The notes: generated from the letters alone by a model not told the origin. Positions 10,137 to 18,545 are shown, counted from the stretch's first letter. The stretch is 64,000 nucleotides of DNA from Staphylospora marina (GCF_003856495.1 NZ_CP034118.1:662001-726000); one strand, 5' to 3'. Made by a program: numbers and translations.

Positions 10137-10430
10137 ATGAAAAAATGGATCGTCATGTTGTTGACTGCCATCATGATCACATCATTGGCCGTCGATCTTC
10201 CGGACGTATCCGCTGCGACCGTAACGGTCCAACCCGATGACAACAGCCAAAGCAACGGTCGTGTGACGAACCACCATATGAACCAATTGGATTATGACAT
10301 GAACAGAATGACGAACAACCTTCGTCGAACGGCCGTGAATGCCGATCTTGACAGAGATCCGGATTTCGGCTGGCTTGGCTTGTTCGGACTGCTCGGTCTG
10401 TTGGGATTGCGTCGTCGCGTTCAAACGTAA
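10137..10430 (+). CDS. Secreted small protein with WGxxGxxG-CTERM-like tail
   Basis: A 97-residue protein with a signal peptide (MKKWIVMLLTAIMITSLAV, likely cut after VSA), a polar Asn/Asp-rich middle, and a C-terminal FGWLGLFGLLGLLGLRRR. This tail matches the WGxxGxxG-CTERM form: aromatic/Gly pattern, hydrophobic helix, then an Arg cluster, thought to be a sorting or membrane-retention signal in some Bacillota. ATG 10137 follows GAAGGGATGAATGCC. A GGCTGTTGACC hairpin follows. The role of such proteins is unknown. Confidence 0.75.
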   Translation: MKKWIVMLLTAIMITSLAVDLPDVSAATVTVQPDDNSQSNGRVTNHHMNQLDYDMNRMTNNLRRTAVNADLDRDPDFGWLGLFGLLGLLGLRRRVQT

Positions 10431-10459
10431 GAGGGTGGCCATCGCCTTCACAACGGGAA

Positions 10460-10495
10460 GGCTGTTGACCGGAAGAGGTCAACAGCCATTTCTCT
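10460..10495 (+). terminator. Probable terminator
   Basis: A perfect GGCTGTTGACC/GGTCAACAGCC hairpin with a six-base loop is followed by a modest T-rich ATTTCTCTT. Confidence 0.7.
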
Positions 10496-10622
10496 TGGGA
10501 AGAGGACGGGAAACGGCAATCGGACTTCGAATGCATGGAGTAACGGGGTTTTTCTCGGGCGTGATGCTCAATATGTTTGAAGGCTGAATGGGCCTGCATG
10601 TTCGCCCCTGAAATGAACACTT

Positions 10623-10651
10623 TTGACTGAAAATACAAAATTCAATAAAAT
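10623..10651 (+). promoter_or_regulatory. SigA-type promoter of the 10687 mini-gene
   Basis: TTGACT at 10623-10628 and TAAAAT at 10646-10651 are separated by 17 bp, in an AT-rich setting. This gives a predicted start of transcription near 10658, just ahead of the GAAAGGGTG ribosome binding site of the small reading frame at 10687. Confidence 0.65.
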
Positions 10652-10686
10652 ATAAAACTGAGAATGCATAGAAAGGGTGTTTCGAG

Positions 10687-10851
10687 CTGGACAAGCTTAT
10701 TAAATCCGGCTGGCTTGATGCAAAGAAAGGAGAAAATCTCTTCAAAAACGGATGGCAAAATCACGAGAATGAAAAACCGTTGGAAACATTGTTCAAAATG
10801 AAAAAGATCACGCCCTCCAACTTTTTTGCGAAAGCTCCGAAAAAGTGGTGA
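10687..10851 (+). CDS. Possible 54-aa protein with CTG start
   Basis: The frame is open from just after a stop at 10669-10671 to TGA at 10849-10851. It has no ATG, GTG or TTG near its 5' end, but a CTG at 10687 lies nine bases after AAGGG and gives a sensible N-terminus, DKLIKSGWLDAKKGENLFK, after Met. The protein is basic and Lys/Trp/Phe-rich, with no membrane segment. A good promoter lies upstream and a GGCAGCC hairpin downstream. Either it uses a rare CTG start or the start codon has mutated and the gene is a relic. No family recognised. Confidence 0.4.
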   Translation: MDKLIKSGWLDAKKGENLFKNGWQNHENEKPLETLFKMKKITPSNFFAKAPKKW

Positions 10852-10860
10852 ATTTCAAAA

Positions 10861-10889
10861 CACAAGGCAGCCGCAACGGCTGCCTTGTG
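10861..10889 (+). terminator. Hairpin after the 54-aa frame
   Basis: A perfect CACAAGGCAGCC/GGCTGCCTTGTG hairpin lies ten bases after the stop. The T run is missing, so termination would be weak. Confidence 0.5.
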
Positions 10890-11121
10890 CGCGGTTTCAA
10901 GAAATTGATGACTGATTCCGTTGAATCCAAAAAATGCGGATTTGATGGCAGCATGATATGAACATGGAGTTTTTTCAGTGAACCCGTTCTTGGGACGGGA
11001 GGACAAAAACGGCAAGCGGAATTCGAATGTTAGGAAACGGTGGTTTGACGGGAAATGTACTCATGAATCTTATCGAGAAATTTCGACAAGCGAGGCCGGG
11101 AACATGTTCAAATAAAACAGA

Positions 11122-11346
11122 ATGCTTGTCTTTGTGTTGTACGATTTGCTGGCATTCTTGCTCAGAAGTGGATTCTTGACTTATGGTTACTTACACGATT
11201 TGGATTCGATGCAAAGGATCGGAGCTTGTGTTTTTTATTCAACGTTGATTGTTGCAGGAATCGAGGAGTTGATCTAGACGCGGAAAGTCATTGGTTTGGT
11301 CGCCATTCTGTTCGGAGGCTTGCTCATTTTTCTGACCTTGAATTAA
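11122..11346 (+). pseudogene. Small two-helix membrane protein with in-frame TAG
   Basis: From ATG 11122 the frame encodes 51 residues with a hydrophobic start (MLVFVLYDLLAFLLRSGF) and a second apolar region, then meets TAG at 11275-11277. The same frame then continues for 22 codons to TAA at 11344, encoding RKVIGLVAILFGGLLIFL, a further clear membrane helix. The simplest reading is one membrane protein of about 74 residues broken by a nonsense mutation. No clear ribosome binding site is present. Family unknown. Confidence 0.5.
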
Positions 11347-11472
11347 GCGTTAATAAGATTTCGCCCATGGGGCTTAAAGTCTCCTGGGTCGAAAAAATTG
11401 AGAGCATTTCTCGCGCATGTGTGGTTTGGAGGAGACTCTGTTTGAACATAGAGCTGCTGGCAAAGCGTGGAG

Positions 11473-11568
11473 ATGAACGGTCTGGAAGACATCGTGCACA
11501 TCAATTGTGAGACATCCGATGAAAAAATGATCAAGCTCCTCCACGATCAACGTTTGAGGTCTTCTTGA
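11473..11568 (+). pseudogene. 31-codon gene fragment
   Basis: ATG 11473 opens 31 codons reading MNGLEDIVHINCETSDEKMI and on to a TGA at 11566. The sequence is protein-like and hydrophilic but has no ribosome binding site, and the frame is closed upstream. It may be the last piece of a decayed gene. Weak support. Confidence 0.25.
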
Positions 11569-11599
11569 AGAAATGAACGGTGCAGCCTGCAGTGGTGCA

Positions 11600-11645
11600 A
11601 CCCCAGCCGAATGTCACATGCATCGGCCGGGGTGTTTCTTTTTGT
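11600..11645 (+). terminator. Terminator hairpin downstream of bceB-like gene
   Basis: ACCCCaGCCGA pairs with TCGGCcGGGGT (one mismatch), followed by GTTTCTTTTT on the plus strand. It lies between the degraded region and the convergent ABC permease gene. Confidence 0.65.
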
Positions 11646-11663
11646 ACGCACGCCCGGTTACAG

Positions 11664-13568
11664 CTATTGATTCAACACGGTCTGCGTATATCCCCTGTTC
11701 GTCCAACCGTAATACAACAGGAGCACCCCCAAATAGATCCCGGCTACCGCTCCAAATGTTCCCCACACCGGGGTTTGAAAGAAAAAGCTGAACATCTTCA
11801 AGGCGACGGCGGAGTGACAGATCCCCACCACAAACGGGATAAAAAACAACAAGCGAATTTGCCATCCAAGAATGCTGCCCGCCTCTTTTTTCCGAATTCC
11901 CAATTTGTCCAAAACCCTCATCTGTCGACGATCCACCGGCAGCTCGGTAAACAGTTTGAAATACAGGATGCTGCCCGAAGCAAGAAAAAACAGAAGCCCG
12001 ATAAACAGACTGACAAACATCAGCGGAGCAAAAATTTTTTTCAACAAATCATACACCGGATAGGTTCCGTTCACAGCGTACTCATTTCCGATCTGTTGTT
12101 GCAATTCTTTGATCAGCGGTTCAACTTGTTTCCAATCCGTAAACCGGTATCCGTGAACGATGACTTGATCCGTGGAAGGTGCCGTATTTGCCAACCGTTG
12201 AAAGGTATCATCATCCACCACCAGCATGAATCGGGTGATATCGGATTCATTGAACAGAACTCCTTCGATCTGCTTCGTCAGTTTGGCGGGATACGTTTGT
12301 GTTCCCACTTGGTAGGTGATGGTTGATTCGGGAGAGAGCTGTTTGATGCTTTCTTTCCAGGCTCCGCCGCTTTTCACGAAGGCGACTTGTCCCGGTTGCA
12401 GTTGAATGGGCGGCAGCCCTGTGGAACTTTGCAGAAGTTGATTCAAGTTGGCGTTGGAAATGACATGATACGTGGTCGGCGAAAAATCGTGCACCCTTGA
12501 TTCTGCCCGGATCACGGGAAATTCAACTTCTGCCGTGACCGTCAGATTCTCATTGTGAATCCATTTTTCCACCATCCCGTCCAAACGGGAATTCGGTGAC
12601 TCATGCCAACTGACATGATAGGGGGCCTGATCTTCCGCCGCACGTTCCGCCTGCAAATAATATGTGAAACAGACGGAGACGGAGGTCAGCACCATACTGC
12701 TCAAGATGGAAACGATAAACAAAATACGGGCATTGTCTCTCAACCGATACCGCAATTGGGAAATGAGCAAGAGGTTTTTTCCCCGATAATAAAATGAGGT
12801 GGCTTTCTCGCAGAGATGGATGGCCGCGACACTTACCTGTGTAAACCCCAGATAAGTACCGATCAGAACGAGAGTCAGAATCGGAACCAGACCTTGAAGG
12901 AGTTTCCCTGCGGTGATGGTCAATGCCAACCGGTATGCACCGCCGATGCAGACGAGGGAAAGGATCACCAACCAAACGGAAAAGGTCGGCTTTTTTTTCT
13001 CCTGAACCGCTTCCCGGAACAGGTCGGCAATCGAAAGCTTGCTGATCATGATGCGGTTCCGCCAAGACAAAAAGACGAACAAGATCCCAAAACCAATGCC
13101 CGTAAGCAAAACGGCTCGCACCGACAGGACATGGGGGATCGGAGTGTCAAACCCCAACACGGCGGATACGCCCAGCAAGAACAGCTTGAAAAAGACGATT
13201 CCCAATCCGATTCCGAATACAGTAGCCGCACTGCCGACCCAAAGATTTTCCCAAGCGATCATTCGGGTCACTTGATTGACGGACATCCCCAATACCTGCA
13301 TCAATCCGATGTCCCGTTTACGGTTGCGCAAAAACGCTGACAGGGAGTAACCGATGAACAAAACCGAGAAAACGGCCACGATCGCTTCCACCAGATACAG
13401 AAGAGCCACGAATTGAGAGGGGATTGTTTTTTCCTTGAGAACAGGATGGAACAACAGCGAAGTGTAGAGAAAAAACATCCAAACTGAAAAGGAACAACTG
13501 AGAAAATAAGCCAGATAACTTTGAGCATGAAACCGAACATTTTTAAGGGCGAGAGAACGCAAATTCAT
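11664..13568 (-). CDS. BceB-type ABC permease (FtsX-like), peptide antibiotic resistance
   Basis: A 634-residue permease with the BceB layout: one N-terminal membrane helix, a block of helices in the first half, then a large extracytoplasmic domain of roughly 200 residues (about 310-515), then the last helices. Such permeases work with a BceA ATPase to free or shield cell-wall targets of peptides such as bacitracin, and also sense flux for the partner kinase. Its first 26 bases overlap the end of the ATPase gene. The exact drug cannot be read from sequence. Confidence 0.88.
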   Translation of the reverse strand: MNLRSLALKNVRFHAQSYLAYFLSCSFSVWMFFLYTSLLFHPVLKEKTIPSQFVALLYLVEAIVAVFSVLFIGYSLSAFLRNRKRDIGLMQVLGMSVNQVTRMIAWENLWVGSAATVFGIGLGIVFFKLFLLGVSAVLGFDTPIPHVLSVRAVLLTGIGFGILFVFLSWRNRIMISKLSIADLFREAVQEKKKPTFSVWLVILSLVCIGGAYRLALTITAGKLLQGLVPILTLVLIGTYLGFTQVSVAAIHLCEKATSFYYRGKNLLLISQLRYRLRDNARILFIVSILSSMVLTSVSVCFTYYLQAERAAEDQAPYHVSWHESPNSRLDGMVEKWIHNENLTVTAEVEFPVIRAESRVHDFSPTTYHVISNANLNQLLQSSTGLPPIQLQPGQVAFVKSGGAWKESIKQLSPESTITYQVGTQTYPAKLTKQIEGVLFNESDITRFMLVVDDDTFQRLANTAPSTDQVIVHGYRFTDWKQVEPLIKELQQQIGNEYAVNGTYPVYDLLKKIFAPLMFVSLFIGLLFFLASGSILYFKLFTELPVDRRQMRVLDKLGIRKKEAGSILGWQIRLLFFIPFVVGICHSAVALKMFSFFFQTPVWGTFGAVAGIYLGVLLLYYGWTNRGYTQTVLNQ

Positions 13569-14322
13569 AGGAATCCCCTCCCAAGGCAGACATCACATGA
13601 ATGATCTGTTGAAAAAAAGTTCGCCTGTCTTCTCCCCGACGAATCTCATTCAACCGTTTTCCGTCTTTGATGAAAATCACCCGATGACAATAGCTGGCGG
13701 TGACCGGGTCGTGTGTGACCATCACGATGGTCGCCCGTTCTTTTTGGTTGAGACCGACCAATGCCTCCATCAGTGATTTGGCCGACTTGGAATCAAGGTT
13801 TCCGGTTGGTTCGTCCGCCAGAATCAAAGCAGGGGAATGAATGATGGCTCTCGCCGCAGCCGCACGCTGTTTCTGTCCGCCTGATACTTCATACGGGCGA
13901 TGAGACAAGATGGACCGAATGCCCAAATGATCGACCAGCCGGTTCAGGCGTTGTTCCATTTCGGAAAGGGGTTTTCGTTCCAATACGAGTGGCAAGATGA
14001 TATTTTCCTTGATCGTCAATGCATCCAACAGGTGAAAGTCCTGAAAGATAAAGCCCAACTGTCTGCGTCGAAAATGGGCAATTTCTTTTTGGTTCATTTC
14101 GAGTACATTGTGGCCATTGATCCAAATCTCTCCAGAAGTCGGGCGATCGATGGTTCCCAGCAACTGCAACAAGGTGGTTTTCCCGCTGCCGGAAGGTCCC
14201 ATGATGCCGACAAATTCACCTTGAGTCACCACCAAATCCAACTGATCCAATGCTTTATGAACTGCACCTTTCGAATGTTGACCGTAGATTTTCGTCAGCT
14301 TTCTTGCCTCAAGGACATTCAT
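13543..14322 (-). CDS. BceA-type ABC transporter ATPase
   Basis: A 259-residue ATPase with Walker A GPSGSGKTT, the ABC signature VSGGQKQRAA, Walker B LILADEPTGNLDS and the H-loop THD. It is closest in style to BceA/YxdL/PsdA. The ATG at 14322 (reading leftward) is preceded by GGAGGAG and starts MNVLEARKLTKIYG; a longer open frame to 14454 has no ribosome binding site. It overlaps the permease gene. Upstream lies a BceR-like operator. Probably induced by the neighbouring kinase/regulator pair. Confidence 0.92.
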   Translation of the reverse strand: MNVLEARKLTKIYGQHSKGAVHKALDQLDLVVTQGEFVGIMGPSGSGKTTLLQLLGTIDRPTSGEIWINGHNVLEMNQKEIAHFRRRQLGFIFQDFHLLDALTIKENIILPLVLERKPLSEMEQRLNRLVDHLGIRSILSHRPYEVSGGQKQRAAAARAIIHSPALILADEPTGNLDSKSAKSLMEALVGLNQKERATIVMVTHDPVTASYCHRVIFIKDGKRLNEIRRGEDRRTFFQQIIHVMSALGGDSYEFAFSRP

Positions 14323-14518
14323 GCTTTCTCCTCCTGATCCTTGACTTTTGATTTGCGAGACCGGTTTCAAGTACGAAACAAGACATGCCGGGGAGCGGCA
14401 ACCCATGTTTCGTTTTCCTTGCTTTGGACGCCGGCATTCGGCAATTGGTGACATCCTCAGTGTACGTGCATTTCCGGCGCGCTCCCATCGATTTTCCTTT
14501 CATTTCGCCGTCGCAGCC

Positions 14519-14532
14519 TTACATTTTTGCAA
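14519..14532. promoter_or_regulatory. Candidate BceR-type operator upstream of bceA
   Basis: TTACATTTTTGCAA at 14519-14532 fits the known BceR-family binding pattern TnACA-N4-TGTAA with one mismatch in the right half. It is about 200 bases before the ATPase start, in the 320-base gap between the ATPase and the kinase gene. No clear -35/-10 pair for the ATPase was identified. Confidence 0.45.
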
Positions 14533-14580
14533 GGTTTCGTGAACCCGTGTAATTCAAGGAAAGTTGAGAGAACGATGTTG

Positions 14581-14622
14581 AAAAAAGACAATGCCTTACC
14601 AAATGATTGGCAAGACATTGTC
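14581..14622 (-). terminator. Terminator after the histidine kinase gene
   Basis: Read on the minus strand, GACAATGtCTTgCC pairs with GGtAAGgCATTGTC and is followed by TTTTTTC, about 20 bases after the kinase stop. This separates the regulator operon from the transporter operon. Confidence 0.85.
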
Positions 14623-14641
14623 CGTGAATCACCGTTTCAAA

Positions 14642-15691
14642 CTATTGCTTTGTGTATGTGATGGAAACGGCGGTTCCTTTCCCGACTTTGGATTCGATAT
14701 GGATCGAGTGGTTCAATTTTTCCAACACCTTTTTCACCAAATACAACCCCATCCCGGTGGCTTGGGCAAATTGTCTGCCGTTTTCTCCCGTGAAAAACGG
14801 CTCAAACACACGCGGGAGATCCTGAGGGGGGATCCCCGGACCCTCATCACGAATGGTCAATACGGTCTCTTGATCCTGTTTTTCCAATGTTATGTGGAGA
14901 AAGCTGCTTTGCTTGGACTGAGAAGCATATTTCAAGGCATTTTGGATGATTTGTTCGATCACGAAACGGTTCCACTTTTTGTCTGTGTAGATGATCCAAT
15001 CCCCTTGTTCAGCTGTCAACTTGGGAAAGATTCTGTATCGGATAAACAATTTCTTTTTGGAATGAATCACATCCCGAACCATTTCGAGCAGAGAGACCGG
15101 ACGGATTTGGTAGTCCGTCGCAAAATCGGTCAATCTGGCCATGGACAAGACCATGTCCAAGCCGGTGCTTATTTTTTCTGCCTCTTCCTCCATGCTCTTT
15201 AACAACTCCCGCTGTTCCGGAGAAATGTCGTTCGTTTGATGACTCAACAGCAGCAGTGTGGATACGGGTGTTTTCATTTGATGAACCCACAGATTCATGA
15301 ATTCCACATGTTGTTGCCGGGTGGTTTGAAATTGATGACGCTCTTCCACTGCCAATTGATAAAAATGCTGAATCACGTTGCTGACGAGATCGCGTTCCGG
15401 ACTTCCGGTTTTTTCCCATTCGGCAAACCAATCGACCGAGGAAGCACGCGCGGATGCCTCCAGTTGCCGGTAATACGGATACCAACGCAGGAATTGGAGA
15501 ACGAGAAACAATAAGAGCCAAACGGAAGACAACAACAAGGCATAACCGAGATGGCGATTGAGAGGCGTCAGCTTGGCTTTCTCAAACGAAAGGATCAACG
15601 CGAACAACAAATACACGATTCCCAGACCTGAATAATACACAATGATCCAACCGGCCCGTTCACGGAGAAAAATGTAGAGGGCTCGCTTCAT
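14642..15691 (-). CDS. Intramembrane-sensing histidine kinase (BceS type)
   Basis: A 349-residue kinase with two N-terminal membrane helices and almost no extracytoplasmic loop, the mark of BceS-like kinases that rely on the BceB permease for sensing. The H-box is NLWVHQMKTPVS with the phospho-His in VHQMKTP, followed by a catalytic domain with RDEGPGIP and GMGLYLVKKV. The ATG at 15691 overlaps the regulator stop by four bases (ATGA), so the two are translationally coupled. The extra upstream codons to 15772 lie inside the regulator gene and are not used. Confidence 0.92.
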   Translation of the reverse strand: MKRALYIFLRERAGWIIVYYSGLGIVYLLFALILSFEKAKLTPLNRHLGYALLLSSVWLLLFLVLQFLRWYPYYRQLEASARASSVDWFAEWEKTGSPERDLVSNVIQHFYQLAVEERHQFQTTRQQHVEFMNLWVHQMKTPVSTLLLLSHQTNDISPEQRELLKSMEEEAEKISTGLDMVLSMARLTDFATDYQIRPVSLLEMVRDVIHSKKKLFIRYRIFPKLTAEQGDWIIYTDKKWNRFVIEQIIQNALKYASQSKQSSFLHITLEKQDQETVLTIRDEGPGIPPQDLPRVFEPFFTGENGRQFAQATGMGLYLVKKVLEKLNHSIHIESKVGKGTAVSITYTKQ

Positions 15692-16404
15692 GTTTGATCC
15701 CTTTCCATTCGTTTCGGGTTCAGCTTGTACCCGACTCCGCGCTTCGTTTCGATCAGGGAATCCAAACCCCAAGGGCTCAATTTTTTTCGAAGACGGGTGA
15801 CGTTCACGGTAAGCGTGTTATCGTCGACAAAGGTGCAGTCATCCCACAGCACTTCCAAACACTCTTCCCTTGTCACCACTTCACCGGCTCTTTGCATCAG
15901 CAGGTGCAACAATTTCCATTCGTTTTTGGTCAAGGGTTGAGTTTGACCCTGATAAACGACCTCCATCTTGTTGACAAGCAATTTCAACTCACCGATCTGG
16001 ATCACTGACTCGTTTGTGTTCTCCTCATTGGCAAGCTCTCCGTAAACCCGTCTGAGAATGGCTTTTATTTTGGCGAGCAATACTTCCGGATGAAACGGCT
16101 TTGTCATATAATCATCGCCGCCGCTCTCCAGGCCCAACACTTGCTCGATCTCACTGTCCCGGGCTGTCAAATAAAGGATGGGAACCGAGGAATGCCGGCG
16201 AATGCGGCGGCACAGATGGTAGCCATCCTGATAAGGCAGATTCACATCCAAAATCACCAGATGTGGGTTCAGTTCTTCGCATTCTTCCACCACGCGGGCA
16301 AAGTCTTGAACCAGTTCCACCCTGTATCCGTATGGCACCAAAAAGGAACGGATCCACTCGGCAATTTTCCGTTCGTCTTCAACGATGTAAATGGTATATT
16401 CCAT
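15688..16404 (-). CDS. OmpR-family response regulator (BceR type)
   Basis: A 238-residue regulator with an N-terminal receiver domain (DE pair near residue 9-10, phospho-Asp in VILDVNLP near 52, Lys in MTKPFHPE near 101) and a C-terminal winged helix. It is first in a two-gene operon with the kinase. The context and the candidate operator at 14519 suggest that it activates the adjacent ABC transporter genes on peptide-antibiotic stress. Start ATG 16404. Confidence 0.93.
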   Translation of the reverse strand: MEYTIYIVEDERKIAEWIRSFLVPYGYRVELVQDFARVVEECEELNPHLVILDVNLPYQDGYHLCRRIRRHSSVPILYLTARDSEIEQVLGLESGGDDYMTKPFHPEVLLAKIKAILRRVYGELANEENTNESVIQIGELKLLVNKMEVVYQGQTQPLTKNEWKLLHLLMQRAGEVVTREECLEVLWDDCTFVDDNTLTVNVTRLRKKLSPWGLDSLIETKRGVGYKLNPKRMERDQT

Positions 16405-16579
16405 GGATCTTCCCCGTTTCGTGGTATTCTTTGACTTACCGGTTTATCCTGTATGATCCAACCGGTACCGAATCCTTCAATCGTCATTATATCGCCCACT
16501 CGTTTTTCCGCTTCGGGTCATCCCTGAATATCCACTTCCTGCGTTTCATGAAGCGTAAACCGTTTGAACTTCAGTCGAC

Positions 16580-16645
16580 AAAAAAACCTGTTGACGTTTT
16601 CTTTGTCAACAGGCAATGCCGACGATTTTCCGTCGGTTTTTTTAT
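16580..16645. terminator. Pair of back-to-back terminators
   Basis: The CCTGTTGAC/GTCAACAGG hairpin (16587-16613) is followed on the minus strand by a T run and ends the manganese catalase gene. The adjacent CCGACG/CGTCGG hairpin (16619-16645) has its T run on the plus strand. Confidence 0.8.
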
Positions 16646-17478
16646 TTGGTGCAAGGGCGGGGCGTGTCGTGGACCGCCGGAGGTGCCGGAGGGAGCTTCG
16701 GAATGCCGCCGTATGCGGGCGGTCTGCCGACATAATTGAACATTCCCCGGCCGTCGGGGGCGGGGCCGTGAGCCCAAGGGCCTTTGGCGCTGTCTTCGCC
16801 TGCGGAGAAATTGTACAGGGTGTAAGCCACTTCCTGGATCTGACACTTGCGCGGGAAGGTGGTGGGAACCACGTTGTCACCCTCGCACTCCTCCAACTCA
16901 CGAATGGCGGCCATCCACTGGTTTTGATGCATGTTGTCCCGGGCGATCAGCCAGGAAAGCATGTCTTTGACGCCGCGGTCGTCGGTCATTTCCCAAAGCC
17001 TTACCGCCTGAAGGCGCCCCTGTGATTCGGCGGTCAGGTTGGCGCGGAGATCGGCCAGCAAGTTGCCGCTGGCAATGGTGTATCGGGCATTCCAAGGATA
17101 CCCGACGCTGTCCGTGGGAGTGGCTCCAAGCCCCGACACGATCACGTGCTGGGGATTCATGCCGCCCATGACAGCTTCAATGATCGGATTTTTGGCGGCT
17201 TCCTCCTGATCCTTGACCGGAGCTTTGTCCAGCAGTCTGGCGATCATGGTGGCGAGCATCTCCACATGGGCCAGTTCTTCCGTGCCGGTGTCCAGCAACA
17301 GGTCCCGATACTTGGAATGGGCTTTGCTCCTCAGATTCCAACCTTGGAACAAATACTGCATCGCCACGGTGATTTCCCCGAACTGCCCGCCCAGGATTTC
17401 CTGCAACTTCTTGGCAAAAATCGGATCCGGTCTTTCCGGCTTGGCTTCGAATTGCAGCTCCTTGACATGAAAAAACAC
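16642..17478 (-). CDS. Manganese catalase
   Basis: A 278-residue di-manganese catalase that breaks down hydrogen peroxide without haem. The ferritin-like four-helix bundle contains the expected ligand Glu/His residues: GEITVAMQYLFQGW, TEELAHVEML, ANLTAESQGR and ARDNMHQNQW. The C-terminal tail is Pro/Gly-rich, as in full-length Mn catalases rather than the shorter CotJC. GTG 17478 is chosen because it gives MFFHVKELQF as in the family and follows GGGAGGG by six bases. Single gene, ended by a terminator at 16613-16580. Confidence 0.93.
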   Translation of the reverse strand: MFFHVKELQFEAKPERPDPIFAKKLQEILGGQFGEITVAMQYLFQGWNLRSKAHSKYRDLLLDTGTEELAHVEMLATMIARLLDKAPVKDQEEAAKNPIIEAVMGGMNPQHVIVSGLGATPTDSVGYPWNARYTIASGNLLADLRANLTAESQGRLQAVRLWEMTDDRGVKDMLSWLIARDNMHQNQWMAAIRELEECEGDNVVPTTFPRKCQIQEVAYTLYNFSAGEDSAKGPWAHGPAPDGRGMFNYVGRPPAYGGIPKLPPAPPAVHDTPRPCTK

Positions 17479-17626
17479 GGCATTCCCTCCCGGAAGGTCA
17501 TGTTGACCATATGGTATCGGGCGGGTGCCCGGATGGTGCTTGTTCGTAGAAAAGGTTGGACGGGCATTCACGGGGAGAGCCGTGTTGCTGTGACCAAAAA
17601 AGTTTGATCAAGTCGCGGGATCGATA

Positions 17627-17684
17627 AAAATCTATCATCAATAAACATAATAATATTTCTAATGTTAAAATAATAATAGATTTT
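17627..17684 (+). promoter_or_regulatory. AT-rich inverted repeat before the M23 peptidase
   Basis: AAAATCTAT (17627-17635) and ATAGATTTT (17676-17684) form a 9-bp inverted repeat around a very AT-rich 40-base loop, ending just ahead of the GAAAGGAG ribosome binding site. It could be an operator or a leader hairpin; a TAAAAT near 17665 may be a -10 box. Confidence 0.35.
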
Positions 17685-17706
17685 ATGCAGGAAAGGAGAT
17701 GTGAAT

Positions 17707-18486
17707 TTGAGGAATTTCAGATATTGGCTTCCTGTTGTGTTGTCCATGATTCTTTCCTTCACCGTTTTTCCCCTCCCGCGTTCGGCGGACGCCGCACCCA
17801 ATTTTTCCATGCCGTTTCCGTGCAACCAGACGTGGGTCGGGGAGACGCGGACCAATCACAATCCGACGTATGCGGTGGATTTGAACCGGGCCAATGACCT
17901 CGGAGATCCCGTGGTGGCATCGGCTGCCGGGAAGGTGATCACGGTTCGGGATCTGGGCAACACCAGCTACGGCAAGTACGTGGTGATTGATCACGGCGGA
18001 GGCTGGACCACTTGGTATGCCCATCTCCAATCGTTCAGTGTTTCCGTCGGTCAAAGCGTGAAAAAGGGACAAAAAATCGGAGCGGTGGGAAGCAGCGGAG
18101 GATCGACCGGGCCGCACCTGCACTATGAACAACGGCTCAACGGAACCGTTCAGAAAATCAAGTGGGAAGGAACTCAAATCCTGTATTACGGTCAAAAGAA
18201 TTATACCAGCAAGAACAGTTGCGGCAGCAGCACCGTAACCGGTACGGTCAAAACAACCAGCGGTGCTCCGCTCAACATCCGCTCGGGCCCGGGCACCAGC
18301 TACAGCGTGGTGGGGCAGGTGGCCAACGGTGCCACGGTCACCATCCAGTGTCAGGTTCGGGGTGAAACCGTGACCGGCACGTTCGGGACCAGCAATCTGT
18401 GGAACCGGATCGGCAGCGGAAAATATGTTGCCGATGCATATGTCTACACCGGGTCGGACGGGCAAGTGGCCCCCACCTGTAAATGA
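17707..18486 (+). CDS. Secreted M23 metallopeptidase with SH3-like C-terminal domain
   Basis: A 259-residue exported protein. The signal peptide runs through [21 protein letters not shown] compact LytM/M23 domain follows, with zinc ligands in HNPTYAVD (His and Asp) and GPHLHYEQ (HxH), which cleaves peptidoglycan peptides or glycyl bonds in relatives. Residues about 175-255 form an SH3-like module ([20 protein letters not shown]) with three Cys. The start is either TTG 17707, eight bases from GGAG, or GTG 17701, which is too close; TTG is preferred. Followed by a strong terminator. Likely wall remodelling or lysis of other bacteria. Confidence 0.88.
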   Translation: MRNFRYWLPVVLSMILSFTVFPLPRSADAAPNFSMPFPCNQTWVGETRTNHNPTYAVDLNRANDLGDPVVASAAGKVITVRDLGNTSYGKYVVIDHGGGWTTWYAHLQSFSVSVGQSVKKGQKIGAVGSSGGSTGPHLHYEQRLNGTVQKIKWEGTQILYYGQKNYTSKNSCGSSTVTGTVKTTSGAPLNIRSGPGTSYSVVGQVANGATVTIQCQVRGETVTGTFGTSNLWNRIGSGKYVADAYVYTGSDGQVAPTCK

Positions 18487-18506
18487 CGGAATCATCCGAA
18501 CGGAAA

Positions 18507-18545
18507 CCTCCGGGAAAACTCTGTTTTTTCCCGGAGGTTTTTCTT
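18507..18545 (+). terminator. Terminator after the M23 gene
   Basis: AACCTCCGGGAAAA pairs with TTTTCCCGGAGGTT, followed by a T run. Confidence 0.9.

Larger units (their letters stand above)
10890..11663. other. Degraded accessory region
   Basis: About 770 bases with no intact gene of normal size. It contains a broken small membrane protein (11122-11346), a 31-codon fragment (11473-11568) and a terminator hairpin (11600-11645). The composition is lower in GC than the flanking core genes. It reads as eroding, horizontally acquired DNA. Confidence 0.5.

Noticed and set aside
17685-17897. 70-codon frame overlapping the start of the M23 peptidase
   Set aside because: Its ATG precedes the GAAAGGAG site that serves the peptidase, and the frame is internal to a clear signal-peptide/M23 gene.
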